Under the pieces are notes generated by a model. It was not told the origin of the DNA. It worked only from the letters and a program-made list of their open reading frames with translations, and made no database searches. A DNA stretch of 64,000 bases from Bacteroidales bacterium (GTDB lineage Bacteria; Bacteroidota; Bacteroidia; Bacteroidales; Lentimicrobiaceae). Below are positions 19,601-28,094 of the stretch, in pieces. A program made the position numbers and the translations under genes. Position 1 is the stretch's first letter, and each line of letters starts with the position of its first letter. The stretch lies in the NCBI GenBank assembly GCA_016709025.1, contig JADJEQ010000028.1, forward strand, positions 24,076 through 88,075, in the 5' to 3' direction.

Positions 19601-20551
19601 AGTGGTTACGATTATCTTAAATTCTACATCGATGGCGTTGAAAAAGGATCCTGGTCCGGAGATGTGAACTGGAGTGCTGTCAGTTATCCTGTTACACCAG
19701 GCAACCATACCTTCAAATGGACCTATAGCAAGGACAACAGTGCAACCGGAGGTGATGATGCTGTTTATATTGACGATATTTTCTTCCCAAGCGGGAATTC
19801 CGGAGGTGGAAGCACCGATTTGACTGCAGCAGCCTTTGCCTACCCGGCACAAATCTGCAATGGCGGAACAACCCAGCTTTTTGGTTTTGTTACCAATGCA
19901 ACCGGAGATGCTACTTTCGCATGGACACCTGCTGAAATGCTGAACAATGCTGAAATTTTTAACCCGGTTGCTACCCTCACCGAAACTACTACCTTCGACC
20001 TTACCGTTTATAACCTGCTTGCTTCAGACAATACCCAACTGATGGTTGAAGTAGTGCCTGCTCCGGAAACCCCGGTTATTGAACAAGTTGAAAACCAATT
20101 GGTTTCAAATGCAAACGACGGAAACCAATGGTACAACCGTGATGGTTTAATTGAAGGGGAAGTGAATCAGGTATTTGAACCAACTGTTTCGGATTTTTAT
20201 CATGTGGTTGTTTCTTCAGCTGCAGGTTGTATGTCGGAATCTTCAAACGAGATCTACATGACTGTAGTCGGAGTGGAAACCATCAATGTTGAGAACTCAC
20301 TCGTGGTTTATCCGAATCCTTTCGTAAAAGACCTTCATATCAGCTATAACCTTTTAAAAACCGGTTCCGTAAGAATCAGCCTGCTGAATCTTCTTGGCCA
20401 GGAAACATTGCTTATTGCTGACAAACAATCGGTACAGGCTGGCAGTCATTCGATTACCATTACACCTTCCGGGTTGAAACCTGGCATCTATTTTATTAAA
20501 ATCGAGTCAGGTGATTACTCTGCTGTACGAAAAATCGTTCTTTCTGAATAA
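16616..20551 (+). CDS. Gingipain-like C25 cysteine protease with T9SS sorting domain (1)
   Basis: 1311 residues. Signal peptide (MKKALLINAGISVLF to about 25), gingipain propeptide-like region to about 240, then the C25 catalytic domain. The dyad is His453 in YTAHGSSSGW and Cys485 or Cys486 in VGNCCLTS; the spacing of 33 to Cys486 equals that of His211 and Cys244 in RgpB. An Ig-like domain, a CARDB-like domain (KNVGNSAGTNLTV), a cleaved-adhesin-type jelly roll (FETGDFSAYNW, about 925-1060), a PKD-like segment and a type A sorting domain (VVYPNPFVKDLHISY to VRKIVLSE) follow. It is predicted to be exported by T9SS and attached to the surface. Start at ATG 16616 because it begins the signal peptide. 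Specificity is unknown. Confidence 0.93.
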   Translation: MKKALLINAGISVLFSFLFLTCTSSFAQVVLNQNGKTGISVERSDFTGILVKNNLAGLNQMDVTTEAGNFTELSAAGYTYSQETGFPKLPVMRRLIEIPVGATLEVEVISSETKEFSLTDLGIQNRLMPAQAPVAKSSKGKLPFEINNEVYSRDRFYGKPLATAEIIGFMRGTRMARIEISPVEYNPVRGSIRVSDNVVVKITFKNGNYSETQYLKEKTRSPYFNGFENSMLNNLQVGNGSRENFTRYPVKYVIVSDPMFHDALQPLIDWKIRKGFTVVEAYTNESNVGTTTSSIKNYLQGLYNAGTPDDPSPTFVLFVGDVAQIPAFSQGGHVSDLYYCEYTNDHIPEMFYGRFSATNVTQLQPQIDKTLMYEQYQFPDPSFLGECVMVSGVDGSYAPIHGNGQINYGTDNYFNEAHGLQSHTYLYPASGSSGAAIIQNVSDGLAYGNYTAHGSSSGWADPSFEISDIPGLQNNGKYPLLVGNCCLTSTYNTNCFGEELLRAANKGAVGYIGASNSSYWDEDFYFGVGVKDIVLNPVYDGVSDGSYDLAFHDHGEAFSEWYTTQAQMLFSGNLAVTEGSPGSMIYYWEIYCLMGDPSLMIYFGVPDAMTVSYEPLMPLQSTEFTVNAAPYAYVAISKDGVLYGTALADEFGVAVVALDPISVPGDAQIIVTAQNMQPYIGSVIVASPEGPYILMQSQLVNDENANNNQVPEYAESFGFNMALKNVGNSAGTNLTVTLTSPSEYVEVKEAIESWPDIAPGEIVNLDYAFEVTNDEWLPDQHPAVFTLEITDGTETWISNFTLKLNSPELHAAPLIIDDYLNGSGNGNGRLDPGENVVISIPVNNEGHCEAPETVSHLFTNSEGIGIDFIEYQIGNIPGNGNNLNALYNVSVSPDLEIGTIINLYFAAASGLYNASAVYPSAVGLIVEDFETGDFSAYNWVNTSSSPWSVVSSAYNGGLYSAKSGAIGHSASTTLQITMDVATNDDITFARKVSTESGYDYLKFYIDGVEKGSWSGDVNWSAVSYPVTPGNHTFKWTYSKDNSATGGDDAVYIDDIFFPSGNSGGGSTDLTAAAFAYPAQICNGGTTQLFGFVTNATGDATFAWTPAEMLNNAEIFNPVATLTETTTFDLTVYNLLASDNTQLMVEVVPAPETPVIEQVENQLVSNANDGNQWYNRDGLIEGEVNQVFEPTVSDFYHVVVSSAAGCMSESSNEIYMTVVGVETINVENSLVVYPNPFVKDLHISYNLLKTGSVRISLLNLLGQETLLIADKQSVQAGSHSITITPSGLKPGIYFIKIESGDYSAVRKIVLSE

Positions 20552-20569
20552 TATTAAAACAACAAACCG

Positions 20570-23500
20570 ATGCGAATATCACGTTATATTACACTGTTAA
20601 TAATATTTACAGGGCTTCTGTCCGCCAACGCCCAAAACTGGGTTGGTATTCATTCTGATCAGCCGGCAGCTGCGGAAACCTCACTGGTTTCTTCTTCTCC
20701 AACCGGCTCGGTTATTTCCGTAAATATTAACGGATTTAACCTGAACCAGGTGATGACACCCCGCGGGGCAGCATTTACCATTGGTGTTGAAGGTGCTACA
20801 CCTTTGATGGAAAAAGGAATGCCTGACCTTCCAAAGTTAGCTGCTTCGGTAATCATCCCCGATCAGGCTCTTATGGAAGTAAGGGTTGTTTCCTCGCAAT
20901 ACATTGATTATCCTTTTATTGAAATTGCCCCGTCAAAAGGGAATTTCACAAGGGATATCGATCCTTCAACCGTTGCTTACGAATACGGGCGGGCATATTC
21001 ACGCGATGAATTTTTCCCGTCGGTGCAGGCAAGCCTCCGCGAACCTTATATTCTTCGTGATTACCGGGGACAAACGGTTGTAATCAATCCATTTAGTTAC
21101 AATCCGACGACCAAAACCCTGAGGGTGTATCATTCAATGACAATTGAAATTGTAAGCGCCGGTACGTCCACAGACAATATCCTTGTTCGGGAACAGGTTC
21201 CGGAAACCATGGATGCTGAATACAGGCAGATATACAACCGGCACTTTCTGAATGCAGAAGATGGGAGCAGATATACCCCACTTGAAGAGCAGGGTAATAT
21301 GCTGATCATCAGCCATGGTCCTTTTATGGCCGAAATGCAGGATTTTGTTGAATGGAAACGTACTATTGGAATTCCAGTTGAAATGGTTGATATTGCGACC
21401 ATTGGCACCAATTCAACAGCAATTAAGAATTATGTGGCCAATTACTATGCAACCAACGGGCTCACTTTCTTATTACTGGTTGGCGACAATGCCCAGGTGC
21501 CAACCGTTACAACAGGAAGTATAGGCGGGCCATCTGACCATGCTTATGGATTCCTTGCCGGGAATGACCATTACCCCGATATTTTTGTCGGCCGTTTCTC
21601 TGCTGAGAATACAACCCAGGTTGCAACCCAGGTTCAGCGTACCATTGAGTATGAGCAGAATCCCGATGTGAGCATCGATTGGTTCTCGAAGGGTTTTGGA
21701 ATAGGCTCTGACCAGGGACCTGGCGATGACGGAGAATACGATTACCAGCACATGCGCAACATCCGAACCGACTTGTTGGGTTTCACATACACGGCAGTTG
21801 GCGAATTATACGACGGCAGCCAGGGTGGTGAAGACCTTGCGGGCAACCCGAATTCTACTTCTGTAGCCAACGAAGTGAATGCAGGCCGTACTATTATCAA
21901 CTATGTCGGACATGGCAGCCAGACATCGTGGGGAACCACCGGTTTTTCAAACAGTGGCGTAAATGCTTTGACCAACAATCATATGTGGCCCTTTATCTGG
22001 TCTGTTGCCTGTGTAAACGGCGACTTCCTTAACGGGACCTGTTTTGCTGAAGCCTGGCTGAGGGCAACCAACGCCAACGGCCCCACAGGTGCGGTAGCAA
22101 CCCTTATGTCAACCATTAATCAAAGCTGGAATCCACCCATGGAAGGCCAGGATGAAATGGATGACATTCTGGTTGAAAGTTACTCAGGTAATATTAAGAG
22201 AACTTTCGGCGGAATTTCAATGAATGGTTGTATGAAAATGAACGACACTTACGGTACCGGTGGCTATGAAATGACCGATACATGGCTCATCTTTGGAGAC
22301 CCTTCTGTTGTCGTGCGCACTGCCATGCCAACTGCTCTTGCTGTAACACACAACCCGGTAGCTTTTATTGGTTCTGATCAGTTTGTTATTAATTGCGATG
22401 TTGAAGATGCCTATGCATGTCTTACCATCGATGGCGAAATCATCGGCACAGCCACCGTGAATGGCGGTTCAGCCATCATCACGTTCCCCACACTCAACAA
22501 TGTGGGCGTCATGAAACTGGCGGTTACTGCTTTCAATCACCTCCCATACATTATTAACATCGACATTCTTCCACTCGAAGGACCCTATGTTGTTTATGAC
22601 AACACCGCCATCAACGATGCTGCCGGTAACAACAACCTGCAACTTGATTACAATGAATCGGTAACCATGGCACTCGGTCTTAAGAATGTTGGGACCGATG
22701 ATGCATCCGAAATTTCAGTGACCATCAGCAGTGCTGATCCTTACATTGCACTAACCGATGTTACAGAAGTTTATCCATTGATTGCTGCAGGGCAAACTGT
22801 AGCCGTCTCCGATGGATTTGCTTTCAGCGTGAGCAGCGATGTCCCCGACGGACATGCAATTCTGTTTGATTATACCGCTGTTACCGGACTAAATGAATGG
22901 TCGGGAAGCTTTACGGTAGTTGCCCATTCTGTTGCCTTAAATTTTGCAGGTTCATCCGTAACAGATGAATTGGGCAACAACAACGGCAAAGCCGATCCGG
23001 GTGAAACATTCCAGTTACACCTGTCGATCCTGAATGCCGGGACCGCACCGGGCTACAACGTGACCGGAATGCTGACTTCAGAAGATCCGAACATTATTAT
23101 TAATGTTGACAGCCTGAACTACGGAATACTCAATGGATATGAAACCCTGAGTTCTGCTTTCACCGTAACTTCACTCCCCTCTACTCCTACCGGCCATATT
23201 GCTGAGTTTACACTGCAGATGACTGCCGATGGCGGTTTTGAAACATCAGTTCCTGTTACGGTTATTATTGGCCAGATCCCTGTTCTGATCATTGATCTTG
23301 ACGGAAATCACAATTCCGGACCGGTTATTAACAATTGCCTGGCCAACCTTTCTGTGTCGGCCGATTATCTGACCTCATGGCCTCTCGTTCTGGGTCCTTA
23401 TCAATCCATCTTCGTTTGCCTCGGAACCTATTCCACCAATGGAGTACTAACCGATGCACAAGGTCAGGCGCTTGCCAGTTTCCTGAACGCAGGTGGCAAA

Positions 23501-24400
23501 ATATATATGGAAGGTGGTGACACCTGGGCTTATAACACCCCGACTCAGGTTCACCCGATGTTTATGATTGATGGTGAAACAGATGGATCAGGAGACCTGA
23601 GTACAATTAATGGTATGACACAATCAATTGTTGATGGTATGCAGTTCAGCTATTCAGGCGACAACAGTTATATTGACAGGATTTTACCTTTACAGACTGC
23701 AACCCCGTTGTTTCAGAATGCATCTCCTCTGTACTACACTGCGATCGCCTACGATGGCGGTACTTATAAAACCATTGGATCTTCCTTTGAGTTCGGCGGT
23801 TTGCAGGATGGCACCAATCGTTCTGTAAAGGACAGCCTGATGATGCAGTACATTAATTTCTTTGGAATTTCAGGTGCTGCTCCACTGCTTGCCAACTTCC
23901 TTGCTTCAGACAATGAGGTGTGCGAATTCGAGGAAATCATCTTCACTGATTTTTCAGCCGGTAATGTTATTTCCCGCGAATGGAGCTTCCCTGGTGGAGA
24001 ACCGGCAACTTCAACCGAACAGAACCCGGTAGTTACCTATCGTGAACCGGGCGAATATGATGTAACACTTACTGTAAGTGACGGGGTAAATACCAGCACT
24101 ACTGTAAAGAATGCATTTATTATGGTTGACTACTGCATGGGAACCACCGACGCAGGCAGGTTAAATCAGGTAAAGGTGTATCCCAATCCCTCCAACGGCA
24201 GCTTCTATATCTTAACCGAGGGGGTAAAAGGTCAATCGGTAATCAGGTTGAGAAATACTGCCGGGCTGGAAGTATTTTCAAAAATTGTTTACGATAGTGG
24301 AATAACCGAACTCTCTTTCCCGGGCCTGGCAACCGGAGTTTATATGATCTCTGTTGAAAACCAGGACTTCACGAAATATCAGAAACTGATTATCAACTAA
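20570..24400 (+). CDS. Gingipain-like C25 cysteine protease with T9SS sorting domain (2)
   Basis: 1276 residues, 18 nt after the first protease, so co-transcribed. Signal peptide (to about residue 21), propeptide region, C25 domain with His448 (YVGHGSQTSW) and Cys481 (SVACVNGDFL), again 33 apart. Next come an Ig-like domain, two CARDB-like segments (KNVGTDDASEISV; NAGTAPGYNV), a segment resembling glutamine-amidotransferase/ThuA-like folds (VLIIDLDGNHNSG, then FLNAGGKIYMEGGDTW), a PKD domain (REWSFPGGEPATSTEQNP) and a type A sorting domain (VKVYPNPSNGSFYI to KYQKLIIN). The two proteases share order of domains but little close identity in the accessory parts, so they are old paralogues. Likely surface-bound and involved in protein degradation. 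Confidence 0.93.
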   Translation: MRISRYITLLIIFTGLLSANAQNWVGIHSDQPAAAETSLVSSSPTGSVISVNINGFNLNQVMTPRGAAFTIGVEGATPLMEKGMPDLPKLAASVIIPDQALMEVRVVSSQYIDYPFIEIAPSKGNFTRDIDPSTVAYEYGRAYSRDEFFPSVQASLREPYILRDYRGQTVVINPFSYNPTTKTLRVYHSMTIEIVSAGTSTDNILVREQVPETMDAEYRQIYNRHFLNAEDGSRYTPLEEQGNMLIISHGPFMAEMQDFVEWKRTIGIPVEMVDIATIGTNSTAIKNYVANYYATNGLTFLLLVGDNAQVPTVTTGSIGGPSDHAYGFLAGNDHYPDIFVGRFSAENTTQVATQVQRTIEYEQNPDVSIDWFSKGFGIGSDQGPGDDGEYDYQHMRNIRTDLLGFTYTAVGELYDGSQGGEDLAGNPNSTSVANEVNAGRTIINYVGHGSQTSWGTTGFSNSGVNALTNNHMWPFIWSVACVNGDFLNGTCFAEAWLRATNANGPTGAVATLMSTINQSWNPPMEGQDEMDDILVESYSGNIKRTFGGISMNGCMKMNDTYGTGGYEMTDTWLIFGDPSVVVRTAMPTALAVTHNPVAFIGSDQFVINCDVEDAYACLTIDGEIIGTATVNGGSAIITFPTLNNVGVMKLAVTAFNHLPYIINIDILPLEGPYVVYDNTAINDAAGNNNLQLDYNESVTMALGLKNVGTDDASEISVTISSADPYIALTDVTEVYPLIAAGQTVAVSDGFAFSVSSDVPDGHAILFDYTAVTGLNEWSGSFTVVAHSVALNFAGSSVTDELGNNNGKADPGETFQLHLSILNAGTAPGYNVTGMLTSEDPNIIINVDSLNYGILNGYETLSSAFTVTSLPSTPTGHIAEFTLQMTADGGFETSVPVTVIIGQIPVLIIDLDGNHNSGPVINNCLANLSVSADYLTSWPLVLGPYQSIFVCLGTYSTNGVLTDAQGQALASFLNAGGKIYMEGGDTWAYNTPTQVHPMFMIDGETDGSGDLSTINGMTQSIVDGMQFSYSGDNSYIDRILPLQTATPLFQNASPLYYTAIAYDGGTYKTIGSSFEFGGLQDGTNRSVKDSLMMQYINFFGISGAAPLLANFLASDNEVCEFEEIIFTDFSAGNVISREWSFPGGEPATSTEQNPVVTYREPGEYDVTLTVSDGVNTSTTVKNAFIMVDYCMGTTDAGRLNQVKVYPNPSNGSFYILTEGVKGQSVIRLRNTAGLEVFSKIVYDSGITELSFPGLATGVYMISVENQDFTKYQKLIIN

Positions 24401-24420
24401 CGTAAAAACTTGTTTTTTTA

Positions 24421-24449
24421 AAGGAGGGCATGTTTGCCCTCCTTTTTTT
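24421..24449 (+). terminator. Rho-independent terminator of protease operon
   Basis: GGAGGGCA (24423-24430), loop TGTT, TGCCCTCC (24435-24442), then seven T. It lies 22 nt after the stop at 24400. Confidence 0.9.
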
Positions 24450-24539
24450 ATTCACCTGATTTATCAGACAATATTTACAGATTGGGCTGTTTTTAACAAT
24501 TTTTAGAATCAATCGGTAAAATCGTACCTTTATTATTAT

Positions 24540-24547
24540 TATTTTTG
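24540..24547 (+). promoter_or_regulatory. -7 promoter box for NYN gene
   Basis: TATTTTTG, a match to TAnnTTTG, about 70 nt upstream of the ATG at 24619. Confidence 0.5.
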
Positions 24548-24618
24548 CAAAATCTGAGATCATAGCAACATAGGGATACTTAGTACACATATTTTATTAA
24601 CATTTATTCTATAATCAA

Positions 24619-25527
24619 ATGAACGACACAAATAGTATGATCAAAATTGGCGTATTCTATGATGGCAATTATTTTCTTCATGTAAGCAATTATTATTACT
24701 ACGAGCATGAGCGCAATGCAAGGATAAGCATCGAAGGTTTGCATAACTTTGTCAGAAGCCGTGTTTCGAAGGAGGAGGGAGTTGACGTTAAATTATGCCA
24801 TATAGTTGATTCACATTATTTCCGGGGAAGACTCAGTGCGTTTGAAGCACAGAGCAGCGAAAACAAACTTTACGCAGAAAGGATTTTTGACGACATCCTG
24901 ATGGGCGAAAAAGTAATTACTCATTATCTGCCGTTGCGTATGCGCGGTGGTAAACGCGAAGAAAAAGGGATTGATGTCTGGCTGGCTCTCGAAGCTTACG
25001 AACTGACCGTTTTTAAGAAATTCGATGTTCTGGTTCTGGTTGCATCTGATGGTGACTATGTACCACTGGTAAGGAAACTCAATACATTGGGTACCAGGGT
25101 TATGTTACTGAGTTGGGATTTCAGATACCAGGATATGAACGGCCGTGAAAGTGTTACCCGAACATCACAGGAGCTGCTGGAGGAGGTAACTTACCCGGTG
25201 GCTATGCACGAAATGATTGACAATCGTTTAAATAAAAACGATTCTATTATTTCTAACCTTTTTGAAAAGCAGGATGAAAACCGGGCCAAGTTCATAGCGA
25301 AGCCGGTTCCTGAAGGTATTCAGCGCAGCCGCACACTTAACATGAAGAGTGGCTATGGTTTCATTGCCTTCCCTCCCAACAATCTGTTCTTCCACTATGA
25401 AGATGTGATTGACGGGAACTTTAACGACATTATGGACAATGATATGGTTGAATTCCAGATACGTCGCAACGAACGTGGTGAAGAAGTTGCCTTCAACGTT
25501 AGAAAAGTCGAAGTCGGGTTACAATAA
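24619..25527 (+). CDS. NYN-domain nuclease-like protein with C-terminal cold-shock-like domain
   Basis: 302 residues. The N-terminal NYN (LabA/DUF88, PIN-like) domain has the acidic residues expected of a metal-dependent RNase: Asp15 (FYDGNYF), Asp119 (KGIDVWLALEA), Asp144 and Asp146 (VASDGDYVPLV). After a variable linker (about 200-235) the last 70 residues look like a cold-shock/OB fold (GYGFIAFPPNNLFFHYEDV). In NYN families this architecture points to RNA binding plus cleavage; activity is inferred. A second Met at residue 7 could be the start. The gene is monocistronic, between a terminator and a convergent terminator. Confidence 0.9.
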   Translation: MNDTNSMIKIGVFYDGNYFLHVSNYYYYEHERNARISIEGLHNFVRSRVSKEEGVDVKLCHIVDSHYFRGRLSAFEAQSSENKLYAERIFDDILMGEKVITHYLPLRMRGGKREEKGIDVWLALEAYELTVFKKFDVLVLVASDGDYVPLVRKLNTLGTRVMLLSWDFRYQDMNGRESVTRTSQELLEEVTYPVAMHEMIDNRLNKNDSIISNLFEKQDENRAKFIAKPVPEGIQRSRTLNMKSGYGFIAFPPNNLFFHYEDVIDGNFNDIMDNDMVEFQIRRNERGEEVAFNVRKVEVGLQ

Positions 25528-25630
25528 TGTCAAGTAAAAAGTCTAAAGTAAAAAGTCTAAAGTAAAAAGTTGAAATCCGATTGTAAGTTGGAATTTCAAT
25601 TCTTTCAATGTAACATTTTACAATTGACAT
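25527..25630 (+). repeat. Dispersed TGTCAAG element, full copy 1
   Basis: About 104 bp. It begins ATGTCAAGTAAAAAGTC, overlapping the TAA stop at 25525-25527 by one base. It continues with AAAGTAAAAAGTCT repeats, then GAAATCCGA, TTTCAATTCTTTCAATG, and ends ACATTTTACAATTGACAT at 25630. The ends are imperfect inverted repeats (TGTCAAGTAAAA against TTTTACAATTGACA). Other copies: 30195 and 32030; left ends at 6060 and 16196; reverse copies before 31631 and 42950. Confidence 0.75.
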
Positions 25631-25641
25631 AGCACTTTAAT

Positions 25642-25679
25642 AAAAACGCCGGTAAGCAGTATGTTACCGGCGTTTTTTT
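25642..25679. terminator. Bidirectional terminator
   Basis: AAAAACGCCGGTAA (25642-25655) pairs with TTACCGGCGTTTTT (25664-25677), with an 8-nt loop and further T. It separates convergent genes ending at 25527 and 25745. Confidence 0.9.
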
Positions 25680-25744
25680 ATCCAATAAGTGGTAAAGTGT
25701 TTGAACAATCTGAATTTAGCCGGAAGTACAGCAATCATTTTGGC

Positions 25745-26350
25745 TTACAGCTTGTAATAGGCTGAAAAAACCAGGGCATCGCTGAATTGCCCGTACCCCC
25801 AGAAACGCCATACATCGCCGGAAACCCTGTCTTTACGGATAGAAAAAAGCGAATTGTCGGTTCGGAAGTTGATTTTCAACCGCTCATTTATATTAACTGC
25901 AATTCCGGCTATGAAGCATAAATTGGTGGCCTTGAACTGATTTTCATCAACAACATATCCATTGAATGTTTCATCGTGGTGTATCAGGAAGTTGAATCCA
26001 AGCCCGGTTTCAAACTCAAACCGCGGACTGTAGATATACCTGTACAGGACCGGTAATTCCACATAGCCGAGCCGCATAATATAAGTATCGTATTTCTCCT
26101 GTTCCTGGTCAGGGTTTTCGCGGCTGCCTTTTTGAACATAAGCCAGTTCCATCATCAATTCTGACTTCGGGCTAACCGGCAAGCTGATCCAACCACCGGC
26201 GTTGATGCCGGCTTTATTAAAACCACCATACTGATCACCGGCGACCTGGCTGCCGACCAGTCCAATCATTACACCTCCGTTAAATTTCTGGGATATTCCC
26301 TGAAATGATAAGAACAAGGCGAGAATAATCAAAAAGTACTTTTTTATCAT
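25745..26350 (-). CDS. Outer-membrane beta-barrel protein (PorT-like OMP family)
   Basis: 201 residues with a signal peptide (to FQGISQ, about residue 20). The body of alternating strands with aromatic girdles (GGVMIGLVGSQVAGDQYGGFNKAG at the start, FSAYYKL at the end) is typical of the small barrel family common in Bacteroidota (OMP_b-brl_2 type). The C-terminal aromatic/Leu ending fits barrel insertion. It follows the CAP gene by 50 nt on the same strand, so it may be co-transcribed. No specific function can be given. Confidence 0.82.
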   Translation of the reverse strand: MIKKYFLIILALFLSFQGISQKFNGGVMIGLVGSQVAGDQYGGFNKAGINAGGWISLPVSPKSELMMELAYVQKGSRENPDQEQEKYDTYIMRLGYVELPVLYRYIYSPRFEFETGLGFNFLIHHDETFNGYVVDENQFKATNLCFIAGIAVNINERLKINFRTDNSLFSIRKDRVSGDVWRFWGYGQFSDALVFSAYYKL

Positions 26351-26400
26351 AAAGTCAAAATTTCAGCAATAAGAAAATCCGATCTAAAGATATAAAATAA

Positions 26401-27021
26401 TTATTCTCCGGCAATCATCGGCTTTCCCGCAGGGTCAGGCAGTTCTCCAAACCAGACCACAACAAAACCTCCAAACACACCAACTCCCATTGCTTTCCAA
26501 TCGCTTGTATCCCATTTCCCTTTATTCACAATCAAATCATGATGCCCCTTGCTGCTTTTCCAACCTGAAAGCGCATCGGCAGCCTGACCGGCCGGGGAAC
26601 TATACCCGTAATTCGAAAAAAATGCGATTTCATAACCGTCGCCAGTATATCCCGACAGTTCACGTGGTTTATCCCACATACAGGCAGCACGGCTGTGGTC
26701 GGTGGTATAACAGCAAGAGCTCCAATATCCACCCGATGACCAGCTGTGCAGGTTGCAAGACTGGCCTGGCTGATAATTCTCCGACAAATCATAAACATGA
26801 ATCCTTGCAACCAATGAAAGAGAGGCAGAGAGTTCAATTGCCTTAAGACCCCTGCTCCTGCGATAATCATTCAACTGAACTGCCAGTTCAAGTTCTGCAT
26901 CATTCAGAATAAGGGTATCGGCTCGGAATATTTGCCCTTCCGGAGGATGTGGGGCTTTTTGTCCGAATAAAAAGGTGAAACCAAAAAAGGTGAAAAATAA
27001 AATAATTGCAGTTTTTCGCAT
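26401..27021 (-). CDS. Secreted CAP-domain protein (SCP/PR1-like)
   Basis: 206 residues with signal peptide (MRKTAIILFFTFFGFTFLFGQ). The CAP fold is recognised by LNDYRRSRGLKAIELSASLSLVARIHVYDL, then HSWSSGG, a Gly/Ala region with GYEIAFFSNYGY, and the end AMGVGVFGGFVVVWFGEL. It contains several Cys (SCNLHSW, SSCCYTTD, AACMWD) that may form disulfides. Bacterial CAP proteins are extracellular, and the function of most is unknown. It lies directly upstream of the barrel gene. Confidence 0.85.
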   Translation of the reverse strand: MRKTAIILFFTFFGFTFLFGQKAPHPPEGQIFRADTLILNDAELELAVQLNDYRRSRGLKAIELSASLSLVARIHVYDLSENYQPGQSCNLHSWSSGGYWSSCCYTTDHSRAACMWDKPRELSGYTGDGYEIAFFSNYGYSSPAGQAADALSGWKSSKGHHDLIVNKGKWDTSDWKAMGVGVFGGFVVVWFGELPDPAGKPMIAGE

Positions 27022-27128
27022 AAGTTAATCTGGTGTTTTTTAGCTGCTGATCCTTTAATGTGAGGTGTTACTATTTTTTCTGTTTAAAAATTTCTTCCGT
27101 AAACCATTTCATCCGTAAACCATTCAAT

Positions 27129-27159
27129 TTGGTAATGTAGCCGCTTTGCTTTACCTTTG
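27129..27159 (+). promoter_or_regulatory. Promoter of the PhoB-like regulator
   Basis: TTG at 27129-27131 and TACCTTTG at 27152-27159, spacing 20, a good Bacteroidota promoter match. Confidence 0.6.
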
Positions 27160-27215
27160 AATCAGTTAATCCGGGATTTCATCGGTATATGTTAACCGGG
27201 AAAAAAACTAAGTTC

Positions 27216-27899
27216 ATGGAAAACGCACAATTCAAAATATTATTGGCCGATGATGAGCCCGATGTACTTGAATTTTTAAGTTACAATCTGAAAAAAGAGG
27301 GTTATCAGACACTTAAGGCCAAAAATGGTCGTGAAGCCCTGAACATTGCCCGGAAAGAATTACCACATCTTGTTATTCTGGATGTTATGATGCCTGAGAT
27401 GGATGGGATTGAAACCTGCCTGGAAATCAAGCAATTCCCGGAACTTAAAAATACCATTGTCGTTTTTCTGACCGCCAGGGGAGAAGATTATTCTCAGATT
27501 GCCGGGTTTGAAGCTGGTGCAGATGATTACATTACAAAACCCATCAAACCCCGGATTTTAACCTCCCGGGTTAAGGCGTTGCTGAGGAGATACAACCCGG
27601 CTCATCAACCCCCGGAAACATATAACCTCCCTGATCTGATCATCGACAGGGAAAAGTATCTGATTGTTAAGGATGGACAGAACATTGTGCTTCCGAAGAA
27701 GGAATTTGAATTACTGGTCTTACTCACCTCCCGTCCCAATAAAGTGTTTTCAAGGGAGGAAATTTTCGCCAAAGTATGGGGAAACGATGTGATTGTAGGC
27801 GACCGTACCATAGATGTTCACGTACGGAAGATCAGGGAGAAAATCGGAATTGAGAATATCAAGACCATTAAAGGAGTAGGTTATAAATACGAATCATGA
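27216..27899 (+). CDS. PhoB/OmpR-family response regulator
   Basis: 227 residues. The receiver domain has ADDEPD at 11-16, phospho-acceptor Asp56 (LVILDVMMPEMDG), a conserved Thr near 88 (VFLTAR) and Lys near 110 (ITKPIKP). The winged-helix domain (about 135-225) has FSREEIFAKVWGNDVIVGDRTIDVHVRKIREKIG-type recognition-helix sequence. An in-frame ATG at 27189 would add nine residues; the ATG at 27216 gives the usual N-terminus. The cognate histidine kinase follows after a 195-nt gap that holds an inverted-repeat structure. Its target is unknown; PhoR-like pairs often sense phosphate or envelope state. Confidence 0.93.
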   Translation: MENAQFKILLADDEPDVLEFLSYNLKKEGYQTLKAKNGREALNIARKELPHLVILDVMMPEMDGIETCLEIKQFPELKNTIVVFLTARGEDYSQIAGFEAGADDYITKPIKPRILTSRVKALLRRYNPAHQPPETYNLPDLIIDREKYLIVKDGQNIVLPKKEFELLVLLTSRPNKVFSREEIFAKVWGNDVIVGDRTIDVHVRKIREKIGIENIKTIKGVGYKYES

Positions 27900-27952
27900 T
27901 TCAACGCCATTTTGTAAAGTTCCGGATATGAAAATAAAATAAATGAGATATC

Positions 27953-28037
27953 CTTTCCCGCATGTGCGGGACTCAGGATGACTGTCAGTCTGAGTCCCTC
28001 CGCCGAAATGGCTGGGCAAGCTGCAGATGCGGGAAAG
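27953..28037. other. Nested inverted-repeat element between regulator and kinase
   Basis: Outer arms CTTTCCCGCAT (27953-27963) and ATGCGGGAAAG (28027-28037) match perfectly over 11 bp. CCCGCA (27957-27962) can instead pair with the adjacent TGCGGG (27965-27970). GGGACTCA (27968-27975) pairs with TGAGTCCC (27991-27998), enclosing GACTG/CAGTC. The folds are mutually exclusive. It could be a dispersed repeat or a transcribed regulatory structure. Confidence 0.6.
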
Positions 28038-28094
28038 ACAATTTCTCTAAACTACACGACTTTGAATTCTGATTTGCAAACAGCTTAGGACTAA

